Notes: generated by a model not told the origin, from the sequence alone. A stretch of DNA of 8,245 nucleotides from an uncultured Campylobacter sp. (GCA_937896205.1 CALBNA010000268.1:1-8245), one strand, 5' to 3'; positions 1 through 6,319 are shown, numbered from the stretch's first letter. Numbers and translations are program-made.

Positions 1-2156
1 CTGCAAAGACGCTTCGCCAAAGACACTGGAAATATCAACAAGACGCTGGCATTTCAGCCATTAGCGTTAATGATTTTTCATTTTACGACCTAATGCTTGA
101 TAACATCATCGCTTTTGGCGCTACGCCTCCAAGATTTGCAAATTTAAGCGGCTTGGAGCAATATTTTGCTTGCTCAAGAGGCAACAAAAATGGCGTTGCG
201 ATGGAGATGACAAAGTGGTTTAACACAAACTACCACTACATCGTGCCAGAGCTTAGCAACGAGAGCAAATTTAGCCTAAAAGCGGACAAAATTTTAAATG
301 AATACAAAGAGGCGAAGGCTAACGGCGTAAAAGGCAAGGTAAATTTGATCGGTCCTATCACATTTTTGGCTCTTTCAAAGACGACTGACGGCAGCTGCCC
401 ATTTAAGCACCTTGATGCACTTGTAGGCGAGTACAAAAAGTTACTTGAGCAAATTTCTAAGCTTGATGATGAAATTTTAGTGCAGTTTGACGAGCCGATC
501 TTTGTAACTGACAAAAATGAAAGCGATCTTTTGTCAATTATCACAAAGGTTTATAACGAGCTAACAGGCGTTGCAAACAACATCAAAATCGTGTTTGCGA
601 CATATTTTGAGCATGCGATCAAGGCAGTTAGCGAAGTGGCTAAAACTAAAATTTATGGCATCGCTCTTGACTTCATCCACGGCAAGAGAAATTTCGAGGC
701 ACTTGAGACTATCAAAAATAGCCATTTAACGCTATTTGCTGGCGTGATAGATGGCAGAAATATCTGGAAAAGCAACATCGACGAAAAGGTAAATTTAGTC
801 CGAGAGATCGGCGAAAAAATCGGCGGTAAAGATTTCTACGTCGGACCTAGCTGCTCGCTGCTCCACATGCCATACACCCTAAAATACGAAGAAAAACTAA
901 ACTCCGAGGTTAAAAGCTGGTTGAGCTTTGCCGTAGAAAAACTAGACGAGATCAAAATCATAACCAAACTAGCTAACGGCGTAGCGCTAAACGCGGCTGA
1001 AAGGAAAATTTACGAAGAGAACAAAGCTGCGGTTAAAACGCGCGCGACGTCAAATTTGATCCACTCCTCAAGCGTGCAAAACCGCGTGAAAAATCTAGTC
1101 AAATTTGAGCGCGAAGATAAATTTGAAGATCGTATCAAAACCCAACGCGAAAGCCTAAACTACGGCATCTTGCCGACTACGACGATAGGTAGTTTCCCAC
1201 AAACCGTCGAGCTAAGAGTGCTTCGCCAAAACTTCAAAAAAGGCGAGATCGACGCTGGCGCGTATGAAGCAGGTATCAAAAAATACATCGACGACTGCGT
1301 CAAATTTCAAGAAGATATCGGCCTAGACGTACTAGTTCACGGCGAGCCTGAGCGAAACGACATGGTCGAGTATTTCGGCGAGCAGATCGAAGGGTATGCA
1401 TTTAGCGAAAACGGCTGGGTGCAAAGCTACGGCAGCCGCTGCGTGAAACCGCCTCTACTTTTTGGCGACGTGAGCCGTCCAAAAGCGATGACCGTCGAGT
1501 GGATGAAATACGCCCAAAGTCGCACTAGCCGCATAATGAAGGGCATGCTAACTGGACCTGTAACCATGCTAAACTGGAGCTTCGTGCGCGACGACCTACC
1601 TCGCAGCGAAGTGGCCAAGCAGCTTGCGCTTTGCATATTTGACGAGATCGCAGACTTGCAAAATGCTGGCATCCGCATCATCCAAGTGGACGAAGCGGCA
1701 TTTAAAGAGGGCTATCCGCTACGCGCCGAAAACATCCCTGCGTACGAGAAATTTGCGGTTGATTGCTTTAAGCTCTCCGTTAGCTCCGCCGAGCCTAAAA
1801 CGCAGATCCACACGCATATGTGCTACTCCGAGTTTAACGACATTATTAAGACCATCGAGGCGATGGACGCCGACGTCATCAGCATCGAGACCGCTCGCAG
1901 CGGCAACGAACTGCTAAAGATATTTAAATCCGTCGGCTACAAACAAGAAGTCGGCCCAGGCGTCTACGACATCCACAGCCCGCGGGTTCCTAGCACCGAC
2001 GAGATCGTGCGCCAGATCCGCGCGCTACTCGAGGTTCTACCAAAAGAACAGCTCTGGATCAACCCTGACTGCGGCCTAAAAACGCGCAAATGGGAAGAGG
2101 TCGAGCCGAGCCTAAAAAATATGGTCGAAGCCGTCAAAATCGTAAGAAATTCATAA
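1..2156 (+). CDS. metE: Cobalamin-independent methionine synthase MetE (5' end outside window)
   Basis: Transfers the methyl group of 5-methyltetrahydropteroyl-triglutamate to homocysteine, the last step of methionine synthesis, in the cytoplasm without B12. The frame is open from base 3, and the residues before the first ATG (93) already match the family (an LRQRHW segment, then Q-AGI and V-DFSFYD), so the ATG at 93 is internal and the true start lies left of the window. 717 residues are visible; E. coli MetE has about 753, so roughly 35-40 are missing. The C-terminal catalytic barrel is complete. Zinc ligands match E. coli H641, C643, E665 and C726: His at codon 1815, Cys at 1821, Glu at 1887 and Cys at 2070, with identical spacing. 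The signatures IHTHMC, GPGVYDIHSP and NPDCGLKTR are present. A MetF-like gene follows on the same strand. Oddity: GC and Arg codon choice change sharply near position 1000. Identification is very secure. Confidence 0.97.
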   Translation, partial: AKTLRQRHWKYQQDAGISAISVNDFSFYDLMLDNIIAFGATPPRFANLSGLEQYFACSRGNKNGVAMEMTKWFNTNYHYIVPELSNESKFSLKADKILNEYKEAKANGVKGKVNLIGPITFLALSKTTDGSCPFKHLDALVGEYKKLLEQISKLDDEILVQFDEPIFVTDKNESDLLSIITKVYNELTGVANNIKIVFATYFEHAIKAVSEVAKTKIYGIALDFIHGKRNFEALETIKNSHLTLFAGVIDGRNIWKSNIDEKVNLVREIGEKIGGKDFYVGPSCSLLHMPYTLKYEEKLNSEVKSWLSFAVEKLDEIKIITKLANGVALNAAERKIYEENKAAVKTRATSNLIHSSSVQNRVKNLVKFEREDKFEDRIKTQRESLNYGILPTTTIGSFPQTVELRVLRQNFKKGEIDAGAYEAGIKKYIDDCVKFQEDIGLDVLVHGEPERNDMVEYFGEQIEGYAFSENGWVQSYGSRCVKPPLLFGDVSRPKAMTVEWMKYAQSRTSRIMKGMLTGPVTMLNWSFVRDDLPRSEVAKQLALCIFDEIADLQNAGIRIIQVDEAAFKEGYPLRAENIPAYEKFAVDCFKLSVSSAEPKTQIHTHMCYSEFNDIIKTIEAMDADVISIETARSGNELLKIFKSVGYKQEVGPGVYDIHSPRVPSTDEIVRQIRALLEVLPKEQLWINPDCGLKTRKWEEVEPSLKNMVEAVKIVRNS

Positions 2157-2185
2157 ATTTAACCGCTTGCGACTCGGCTAAATTT

Positions 2186-2221
2186 GCCGCTTTTGCCACT
2201 TAAATTTGCGGCCAAAGCGGC
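2186..2221 (+). terminator. Possible metE terminator hairpin
   Basis: An 8-bp perfect stem GCCGCTTT/AAAGCGGC encloses a 20-nt loop, 30 nt after the metE stop, and is followed by CTTTGTCC. The downstream T-run is short, so termination would be weak. It is an inference from structure and position only. Confidence 0.35.
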
Positions 2222-2260
2222 TTTGTCCGCTAAATTTTGAGCTCAGGTTTAAAACCGGCT

Positions 2261-2284
2261 CAAATTTGACGCGGGTCAAATTTG
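2261..2284. repeat. Perfect 10-bp inverted repeat CAAATTTGAC / GTCAAATTTG
   Basis: Arms at 2261-2270 and 2275-2284 pair perfectly around a GCGG loop. Each arm contains the palindromic octamer CAAATTTG. It lies about 105 nt after metE and 97 nt before metF. It could be a terminator or attenuator stem, or a paired copy of the overrepresented word; no T-run follows on the + strand. Confidence 0.6.
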
Positions 2285-2381
2285 TCGGTCGCGGCGAATA
2301 ATTTATCCTGCGCACGCGCCGCCACGGCATAAATTTGACCGCAAACGGCACGGTTTTCTACATTTTAAATTTGGAAATTTC

Positions 2382-3263
2382 ATGCTAAAAGAAAAAATCT
2401 TAAACAAAGAAAAGGGGCTTGTGCTCTACGGACTAACGCCGCCAAAGGCCGAATTTGAGGAGGCCAAACTGCGCGACATCTCGGATCGCTGGACGGGTAG
2501 GATAAAGAGCATAAACGCCGACGGGCTCGTACTTTACGAGGTGCAAGACGAGAGTGAGAGAAACGAAAGCGAGCGGACGTTTGAGTTTAGCGGCACGCTA
2601 AGCCCTGAAATTTACTACCGAGACTACCTAAACGTCTCGACTCCGAGCGTCTTTTACCGCGTGGCTAGCGGCTACGACGAGGACGCATTTCGCGCGGCGA
2701 TTGCGGCTCAAAGCTCAAATTTAAACGTGTTAGTCGGAGCTACGTCTAGCACGCAAAAAGTGCGGCTAAATTTGGCTCGTGCGTACGAGATTGCGAGCGA
2801 ATTTGAAAATTTAGCCGTCGGCGGAGTGTGTATCGCCGAGCGTCACGCTAAAAAGGGCGACGAGCCGCAAAGGATGCGCGAAAAGATCGCAGCAGGGGCG
2901 AAGTTTTTCATCTCGCAGGCCATTTTTGACGCACAGATGACGCGTAAATTTTTAGAAGACTGTGCAGCTGCAAAGATAACCGAGCCGATATTTCTCACGT
3001 TTTCAACAGCTGGCAACCCAAAAACGCTAGAGTTTATCAAGTGGCTAGGCGTTAGCGTGCCAAGCGCAGTCGAGGCGCGGTTAAACGCTAGCGAGGACTA
3101 TCTGGCGCAAAGTTGCGAGATCATCAAAGAAATTTGGCGCGAGCTAAAGAAATTTGGCGACGAAAACGGGCTAAATTTGAGCGCAAATATCGAAAGCGTG
3201 ATGGCTAAACGCGCAGAGATCGAGGCGAGCCTAGAGCTAGCTCGCGAGTTTAGGCAAATTTAG
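2382..3263 (+). CDS. metF: Methylenetetrahydrofolate reductase family protein (MetF-like, non-canonical active site)
   Basis: Expected to reduce 5,10-methylene-THF to 5-methyl-THF, the methyl donor for the MetE encoded just upstream. 293 residues, the usual length for bacterial MetF. The fold is recognisable: a TPPK turn at 19-22, a QDES segment near 55-58, VLVGA at 116-120, the strand VGGVCIAERH at 146-155, and GAKFFISQAIFD at 172-183, which aligns with the E. coli segment GANRAITQFFFD. The substrate-binding Gln (E. coli Q183) is kept as Q179. The catalytic Glu of the FEFFPP motif (E28) is replaced by Gly17, and the Asp of the LRGD motif (D120) by Ala120. Flavin-independent mycobacterial MTHFRs are a precedent for divergent members; whether this protein belongs with them is inference. 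The start ATG at 2382 has only a weak TTGGAAA upstream. The next gene starts 8 nt after the stop. The family is secure, the exact reaction less so. Confidence 0.82.
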   Translation: MLKEKILNKEKGLVLYGLTPPKAEFEEAKLRDISDRWTGRIKSINADGLVLYEVQDESERNESERTFEFSGTLSPEIYYRDYLNVSTPSVFYRVASGYDEDAFRAAIAAQSSNLNVLVGATSSTQKVRLNLARAYEIASEFENLAVGGVCIAERHAKKGDEPQRMREKIAAGAKFFISQAIFDAQMTRKFLEDCAAAKITEPIFLTFSTAGNPKTLEFIKWLGVSVPSAVEARLNASEDYLAQSCEIIKEIWRELKKFGDENGLNLSANIESVMAKRAEIEASLELAREFRQI

Positions 3264-3266
3264 GAG
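3262..3266 (+). promoter_or_regulatory. Shine-Dalgarno AGGAG overlapping the metF stop
   Basis: AGGAG begins inside the TAG stop of the metF-like gene and sits 5 nt before the ATG at 3272. A ribosome ending metF translation would cover it, which predicts translational coupling of the two genes. Confidence 0.75.
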
Positions 3267-3271
3267 AAAAG

Positions 3272-4405
3272 ATGGCGGATACGGACGAGCTCTACGCCAA
3301 GGCAAAACGCGCCAACGCGCTCAAAAAACTCATGCGCGTAGCTGCCGTCCTGATCGCCGCGCCAGCCATTTTTACGCTATCAAGTGCGCTCCTAAACGGC
3401 GAGCTTTATGAGCCTTTTAGCTACCTTTTTATCGGCGCCGTGGCTATTCTTTTTGTCGCTCCTTCGATTTACGGATTTATAGCAAATTTTTATGCAAAAC
3501 CGGCGGAAACTCCAAACGAAAATGCTCAAAATTTCGTCTCTAGCAAGATTGCCGCCGAGCTGAGCGAGCTAGAAAACGAGCGCGTAAATTTAGTAGCCGC
3601 CGTCAAAAAAGCAAGCCTAATCGCCCTTGTGGTAGGCGTTTGTGTAGGCGCAGCAGCGGCGTATTTTCTAGATGCGATTTTCGGCGTGACGCTGGGCGCG
3701 ATCTCGTATGCTGCGACGACCGGCCTTTTGACTGCGTCTAAAAGGCGAGAATTTAGGGCAAATTTTAAACGTCAAATCATAGAAAATATCGTAAAAAAGC
3801 ACGGCCTTAGCTACGATAAAGACCGCGGGCTGGGGCTTTATGATTTTTTTACGATTTATGATTGCAGGGTCGATGAGTGGAGCAGCGAGGATCTCGTTGA
3901 GGGCGATATAGATGGCGTTAGCATCAAATTTAGCGACTTTTACGCGGCCAAAAAGGTGAAAAAGAAAAACGGCACCGAGACGGTCGTGCTATTTCGAGGC
4001 GTGCTTTTTAAGGCGGATTTTAATAAAAAGCTAAGCTCCATAACGCAAATCGCGCACGTAAATTCGCGAAATTTAGCGGTTTACGGGCAGAAGGCAAATA
4101 TGGACGACGCGAGATTTGAAGAGATATTTGACGTCTATACGACCGATCAGATCGGCGCTAGATACGCACTTAGCCCGGCGCTGATGGAAAATTTTACTCT
4201 GCTTTGCCTAAGACTAGACGCCCCTGTAAACTCCGTTTTTAAGGATAATCAAATCTTTATCGCCGTAGAGACCTGGCGTGACGACTTTGAGCCAGATATC
4301 CGCAAATCGCTAATAAACAACGAAACCATAGCGCTTTACGAGAGCGAGATAGCAAGCTTTGCTCAGATAGTAAAAGAGTTAAATTTAAACCGCAAAATTT
4401 GGTAA
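3272..4405 (+). CDS. DUF3137-type membrane protein of unknown function
   Basis: 377 residues. Two hydrophobic segments lie near the N-terminus (about 23-41 and 50-73), then a charged, helix-prone stretch (about 88-113), then a second hydrophobic pair (about 114-133 and 135-153). The rest, 156-377, is soluble and probably cytoplasmic because KRR follows the last segment. In that domain the run EDLVEGDIDG-VSIKFSDF (about 210-227), the later LFRGVLFKADFNKK, and the YTTDQIGARYALSPALMEN segment fit the DUF3137 pattern as I remember it. No catalytic motif stands out. The gene starts 8 nt after metF with a Shine-Dalgarno overlapping the metF stop, so it is almost certainly co-transcribed, but nothing in it points to methionine metabolism. 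Family call by memory, without a profile search. Confidence 0.75.
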   Translation: MADTDELYAKAKRANALKKLMRVAAVLIAAPAIFTLSSALLNGELYEPFSYLFIGAVAILFVAPSIYGFIANFYAKPAETPNENAQNFVSSKIAAELSELENERVNLVAAVKKASLIALVVGVCVGAAAAYFLDAIFGVTLGAISYAATTGLLTASKRREFRANFKRQIIENIVKKHGLSYDKDRGLGLYDFFTIYDCRVDEWSSEDLVEGDIDGVSIKFSDFYAAKKVKKKNGTETVVLFRGVLFKADFNKKLSSITQIAHVNSRNLAVYGQKANMDDARFEEIFDVYTTDQIGARYALSPALMENFTLLCLRLDAPVNSVFKDNQIFIAVETWRDDFEPDIRKSLINNETIALYESEIASFAQIVKELNLNRKIW

Positions 4406-4513
4406 TTTTGAAATTTGGACGGCTTTGTGGCTCGCAGCTCAAATTTGAATGCAATGATAAAATTTTACGTAAATTTAATCACGATATAGCGTAAATATTT
4501 TCTAAACATTAAA

Positions 4514-4531
4514 GCGTTTTTGTAGTATAAT
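4514..4531 (+). promoter_or_regulatory. Sigma-70 type promoter, TATAAT -10 box
   Basis: A perfect TATAAT at 4526-4531 follows a T-run at 4517-4521 and lacks an obvious -35 box, as is usual in Campylobacter. Transcription would start near 4538, about 24 nt before the ATG at 4562. It gives the small secreted protein its own transcript. Confidence 0.75.
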
Positions 4532-4550
4532 CGCCTTACAAATCCACACA

Positions 4551-4556
4551 AAGGAG
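4551..4556 (+). promoter_or_regulatory. Strong Shine-Dalgarno AAGGAG
   Basis: AAGGAG lies 5 nt before the ATG at 4562 and fixes that start. Together with the consensus promoter it suggests good expression. Confidence 0.8.
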
Positions 4557-4561
4557 TCGTC

Positions 4562-4888
4562 ATGAAAAAGTTGATTTTCTCGATCTTTTTGACTTGTTTG
4601 GCATTGTCTTCGGCACAAGGCGGTCAAGAGTACGGCGATGGATTGAGAGCCGTATCCAGAGGAGAGTGGGCTAACGCGGTGCAGTATTTCACGGCAGCTT
4701 GTTATAACTATAATGATAACGAAGCGGGCTCTTGCAAAGAGCTTGGCGTGATATACGAGTACGGCAAGGGTGGTGCGGGTCCTCAGAGAGTGAAAAAAAA
4801 TGACGCTCTCTCAAAGCAAGCTTACGCGCAATGCTGCAAAAAGAGCGGTGGCCTCATGAGAGAGTGCTGCAAAAAGGTCGGCAAGTAA
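4562..4888 (+). CDS. Small secreted cysteine-rich Sel1/Hcp-like repeat protein
   Basis: 108 residues. The N-terminus is a classic Sec signal: Lys-Lys at 2-3, a hydrophobic core at 4-15, and a likely signal peptidase I site after SSA (16-18). C12 is not in a good lipobox. The mature part has one recognisable Sel1/TPR-like unit: helix A with W36, A37, A39 and YF at 42-43, ending AAC (C47), then helix B around CKELGVIYEYGKG (58-70). C47 and C58 are 11 apart, and C91/C92 and C102/C103 are again 11 apart, resembling the paired cysteines that staple helices in Helicobacter Hcp proteins. The second unit is poorly conserved and ends in doublet cysteines. A periplasmic or secreted role, possibly in protein-protein binding, is an inference; no partner is visible nearby. 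It has its own promoter and ribosome site. Confidence 0.8.
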   Translation: MKKLIFSIFLTCLALSSAQGGQEYGDGLRAVSRGEWANAVQYFTAACYNYNDNEAGSCKELGVIYEYGKGGAGPQRVKKNDALSKQAYAQCCKKSGGLMRECCKKVGK

Positions 4889-5104
4889 TCGAGGTTTGTC
4901 CTGAACTCTAGCTTTAAGTATGCGGCCGCTTTGGGCGTGAAAATTTAGCCTTAGGCAGGTCGCATACGAAATTTATTCTTTAGCGATTCTGGCTCAAATT
5001 TATCAAATTTTACTTCTTTGGTGTTATCGCGTAAGTATGTTTCGTGAGACTACAAATTTGGGTTCGGGCGATATTTTATAAATTTGCCGAGTTTGTTTTT
5101 GGTT
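4889..5104. other. Convergent intergenic region
   Basis: 216 nt between genes pointing at each other. No plausible coding frame. It contains a GTATGCG/CGCATAC inverted repeat (4918-4924 and 4961-4967, 36-nt loop), six AAATTT words (4941, 4969, 4995, 5004, 5053 and 5080) and the left arm of the hairpin at 5080-5120. Terminators for both strands are expected here, but none is textbook. Confidence 0.5.
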
Positions 5105-5120
5105 TTATTCGGTCAAATTT
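5080..5120 (-). terminator. Possible terminator hairpin at the end of the frameshifted gene
   Basis: AAATTTGCCGA (5080-5090) pairs with TCGGTCAAATTT (5109-5120), 11 bp with one bulged base. The 18-nt loop contains the stop codon (5105-5107) of the minus-strand gene. On the minus strand the stem is followed by an AT-rich run (ATAAAATAT). It is built from the same AAATTTG word as the other hairpins in the window. Confidence 0.4.
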
Positions 5121-5454
5121 TGCTTGGCGGCTTGAAGGACTTTTTCTAGCTTTTTGTTATTTTTACCGTCTTTTTCGAGATATAGTCGCTGTTGTTCTTT
5201 TAGGGCTTTAAAAATTTGCGCTCGCTCTTCGCCGCTTGTTATTTCAAGCAGTGCTTGCGCCCAGTTAGCAGGGCAACCAAAGCCGTATTCGCCTATGCCA
5301 ACAAGAGTTTTTTGCATTCGCTTGGCGTCATAGTTTAGATTGTGAATGGGGTAGGTCGAGATGATTTTTAGCGTTTCTCGCTCCGTATTTTTAAAATTTC
5401 TTTGATCTGATCGTTTGTGTAGCGATTTGACTTGCGCGAGTTTGCTTTTTGCAT
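5105..5454 (-). pseudogene. Small uncharacterised gene broken by a -1 frameshift
   Basis: The start ATG (5454-5452) opens a 28-residue frame that begins MQKANSRKSNRYTNDQIKEI and stops at TAA 5370-5368. A second frame, displaced by -1, is open from 5461 and carries the rest: TLKIISTYPIHNL, GIGEYGFGCPANWAQALLEI and a lysine-rich, coiled-coil-prone tail ending at 5105. Joining them near 5374-5376 gives one natural 116-residue protein, and adding one A to the AAA run there restores it exactly (350 nt is one short of 117 codons). So this is either a gene inactivated by a 1-nt deletion, a sequencing error in an A-run, or a programmed -1 shift: T TTA AAA, a fitting slippery heptamer, occurs at 5388-5394. 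It starts 7 nt after the stop of the upstream small gene, so both were probably one transcript. I do not recognise the family, and no catalytic motif is evident. The part from the internal ATG at 5317 could be made as a 70-residue fragment. Confidence 0.72.
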
Positions 5455-5461
5455 ATTCGTT

Positions 5462-5710
5462 TTAATCTATCTTTTCTTCAACATATTTTGCTAGCTTTAC
5501 GCCCTTATTTATCTCTGCAAAATATGATTTATTCACTATGGAACCATCCGGAGATTTTGCATACTTGATGATTTCATTTGCACTTATTTTATTTGATAAT
5601 ATTTGTTTGCTAAATCTTATACCAAACAAATGTATCATGGCTACTCTTTCGCCGTCTTTCGCCGTAAAATACATATTTGCCAGTTCTTTTCCTAGCTCTT
5701 GTGCAGTCAT
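5462..5710 (-). CDS. Small uncharacterised protein, possibly helix-turn-helix-like
   Basis: 82 residues with a good ribosome site: AAAGGA (5715-5720) 4 nt before the ATG at 5710. The protein is mostly helical by composition: an amphipathic N-terminus (TAQELGKELANMYF), then MIHLFGIRFSKQI (25-37), then NKISANEIIKYAK (40-52), and near the C-terminus INKGVKLAKYVEEK. The middle resembles small HTH-like regulators or adaptors in which IHLFGI and NEIIKYA flank a turn; this is a weak recollection, not a family assignment. There is no signal peptide or membrane segment. It lies 62 nt after infC, across a strong hairpin, and 7 nt ahead of the frameshifted gene. The pair may be a small accessory cassette inserted after infC, where many bacteria have rpmI and rplT. 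Function unknown. Confidence 0.75.
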   Translation of the reverse strand: MTAQELGKELANMYFTAKDGERVAMIHLFGIRFSKQILSNKISANEIIKYAKSPDGSIVNKSYFAEINKGVKLAKYVEEKID

Positions 5711-5734
5711 AAATTCCTTTGATGGAATTTTGGG

Positions 5735-5766
5735 ATAAATTTGGGCGAGAAATCGCCCAAATTTAT
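5735..5766 (-). terminator. infC: 14-bp perfect hairpin after infC (bidirectional terminator candidate)
   Basis: ATAAATTTGGGCGA (5735-5748) and TCGCCCAAATTTAT (5753-5766) pair perfectly around a 4-nt loop, GAAA on the + strand. It begins 6 nt after the infC stop. The GC core GGGCGA/TCGCCC is flanked by A/T arms that act as the A-tract and T-tract in either direction, so it could end infC transcription and limit read-through into the small genes. The arms contain the overrepresented AAATTTG word in inverted copies. Confidence 0.75.
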
Positions 5767-5772
5767 GAATTT

Positions 5773-6288
5773 TTATCTCTTCGGCGTTACTAGCATATTG
5801 ACATAGCGGCCTTCTAGCAGCGGCTCTTTATCGCGGTCGGAGACGTCTTTTACCATCTCCCAGACCTTTTGCAGCATCGCGACGCCGGCTTCGGGATTGC
5901 TCATCTCGCGGCCTTTTAGAAATACGCGAAATTTGACGTGTTTGCCCTCTTCTAGAAACTCAAGCGCGTGCTTGACTTTATAGTTGATGTCGTTTTGAGC
6001 GATTTTGACGGAGAGTTTGATCTCTTTTACTTCGATCGTTTTTTGCTTTTTCTTGGCCTCTTTTTGCTTTTTTTCCTGCTGGTAGCGGAATTTGCCGTAG
6101 TCCATTATTTTGCAAACGGGAGGTTTAGCGTCAGGCGCGATTAGCACCAGATCAAGCCCCATTTTCTCGGCGATTTTCAAGGCCTCTACTCTTGGGATGA
6201 CGCCGTATGTGGTGCCGTCGTCCCCCACGCATCTTACTTCGCTCGCTCTGATATCTTCGTTGAGCAACACTTCGTTTTCTTTAGCCAA
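5773..6288 (-). CDS. infC: Translation initiation factor IF-3
   Basis: Binds the 30S subunit, blocks premature joining of 50S and checks the start codon-initiator tRNA pair. 171 residues, close to the family norm of about 170-180. The N-terminal domain spans about 8-75 and carries the signature around [20 protein letters not shown] (55-74); a lysine-rich linker helix (about 72-83) joins it to the C-terminal domain (about 84-169), with [13 protein letters not shown] and FLKGREM well conserved. The start is TTG at 6288: the preceding in-frame codon is TAA, so no upstream start is possible, and AAAGGA lies 9 nt before it. An ATT shifted by one base is out of frame and hits a stop within three codons. 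thrS lies upstream on the same strand with a 172-nt gap that contains a promoter. Very secure. Confidence 0.97.
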   Translation of the reverse strand: MAKENEVLLNEDIRASEVRCVGDDGTTYGVIPRVEALKIAEKMGLDLVLIAPDAKPPVCKIMDYGKFRYQQEKKQKEAKKKQKTIEVKEIKLSVKIAQNDINYKVKHALEFLEEGKHVKFRVFLKGREMSNPEAGVAMLQKVWEMVKDVSDRDKEPLLEGRYVNMLVTPKR

Positions 6289-6319
6289 TTAGTTTTTTCC
6301 TTTAAGTTGAAATTTGTTG

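Larger units (their letters stand above)
2157..2381. other. metE-metF spacer dense in AAATTT words and inverted repeats
   Basis: This 225-nt gap holds no convincing reading frame on either strand. It contains eight full AAATTT hexamers (near 2180, 2202, 2232, 2262, 2278, 2331, 2366 and 2374), with another across the metE stop codon. Inverted repeats include GCCGCTTT/AAAGCGGC (2186-2193 and 2214-2221), CAAATTTGAC/GTCAAATTTG (2261-2284) and GCGGCG/CGCCGC (2291-2296 and 2317-2322). I see no strong TATAAT box, so whether metF is read through from metE or has its own promoter here is open. Confidence 0.6.
4406..4561. other. Intergenic region with AAATTTG pair and promoter
   Basis: 156 nt without a gene. 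An AAATTTG (4411-4417) and a CAAATTT (4440-4446) form an inverted pair just after the DUF3137 stop, which may act as a weak terminator. The promoter of the next gene lies at the right end. Confidence 0.5.

Noticed and set aside
93..95. ATG at 93 as the metE start
   Set aside because: The 30 in-frame codons upstream encode conserved MetE sequence, so the gene runs off the left edge.
1624..1917. 97-residue + strand frame inside metE
   Set aside because: It overlaps the conserved metE catalytic region out of frame; the residues are low-complexity Arg/Ser/Thr/Leu as expected of a shadow of GC-rich coding DNA.
2157..2381. CRISPR-like or satellite array from the regularly recurring AAATTT words
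   Set aside because: Spacing is uneven, units are only 6-8 nt and the same word is common across the whole window.
4918..4967. GTATGCG/CGCATAC inverted repeat after the Hcp-like gene
   Set aside because: A 7-bp stem with a 36-nt loop and no T-run; could be chance, noted only within the intergenic entry.
5538..5738. 66-residue + strand frame opposite the 82-residue gene
   Set aside because: It is antisense to a gene with a better ribosome site and more plausible protein composition, and has no promoter.
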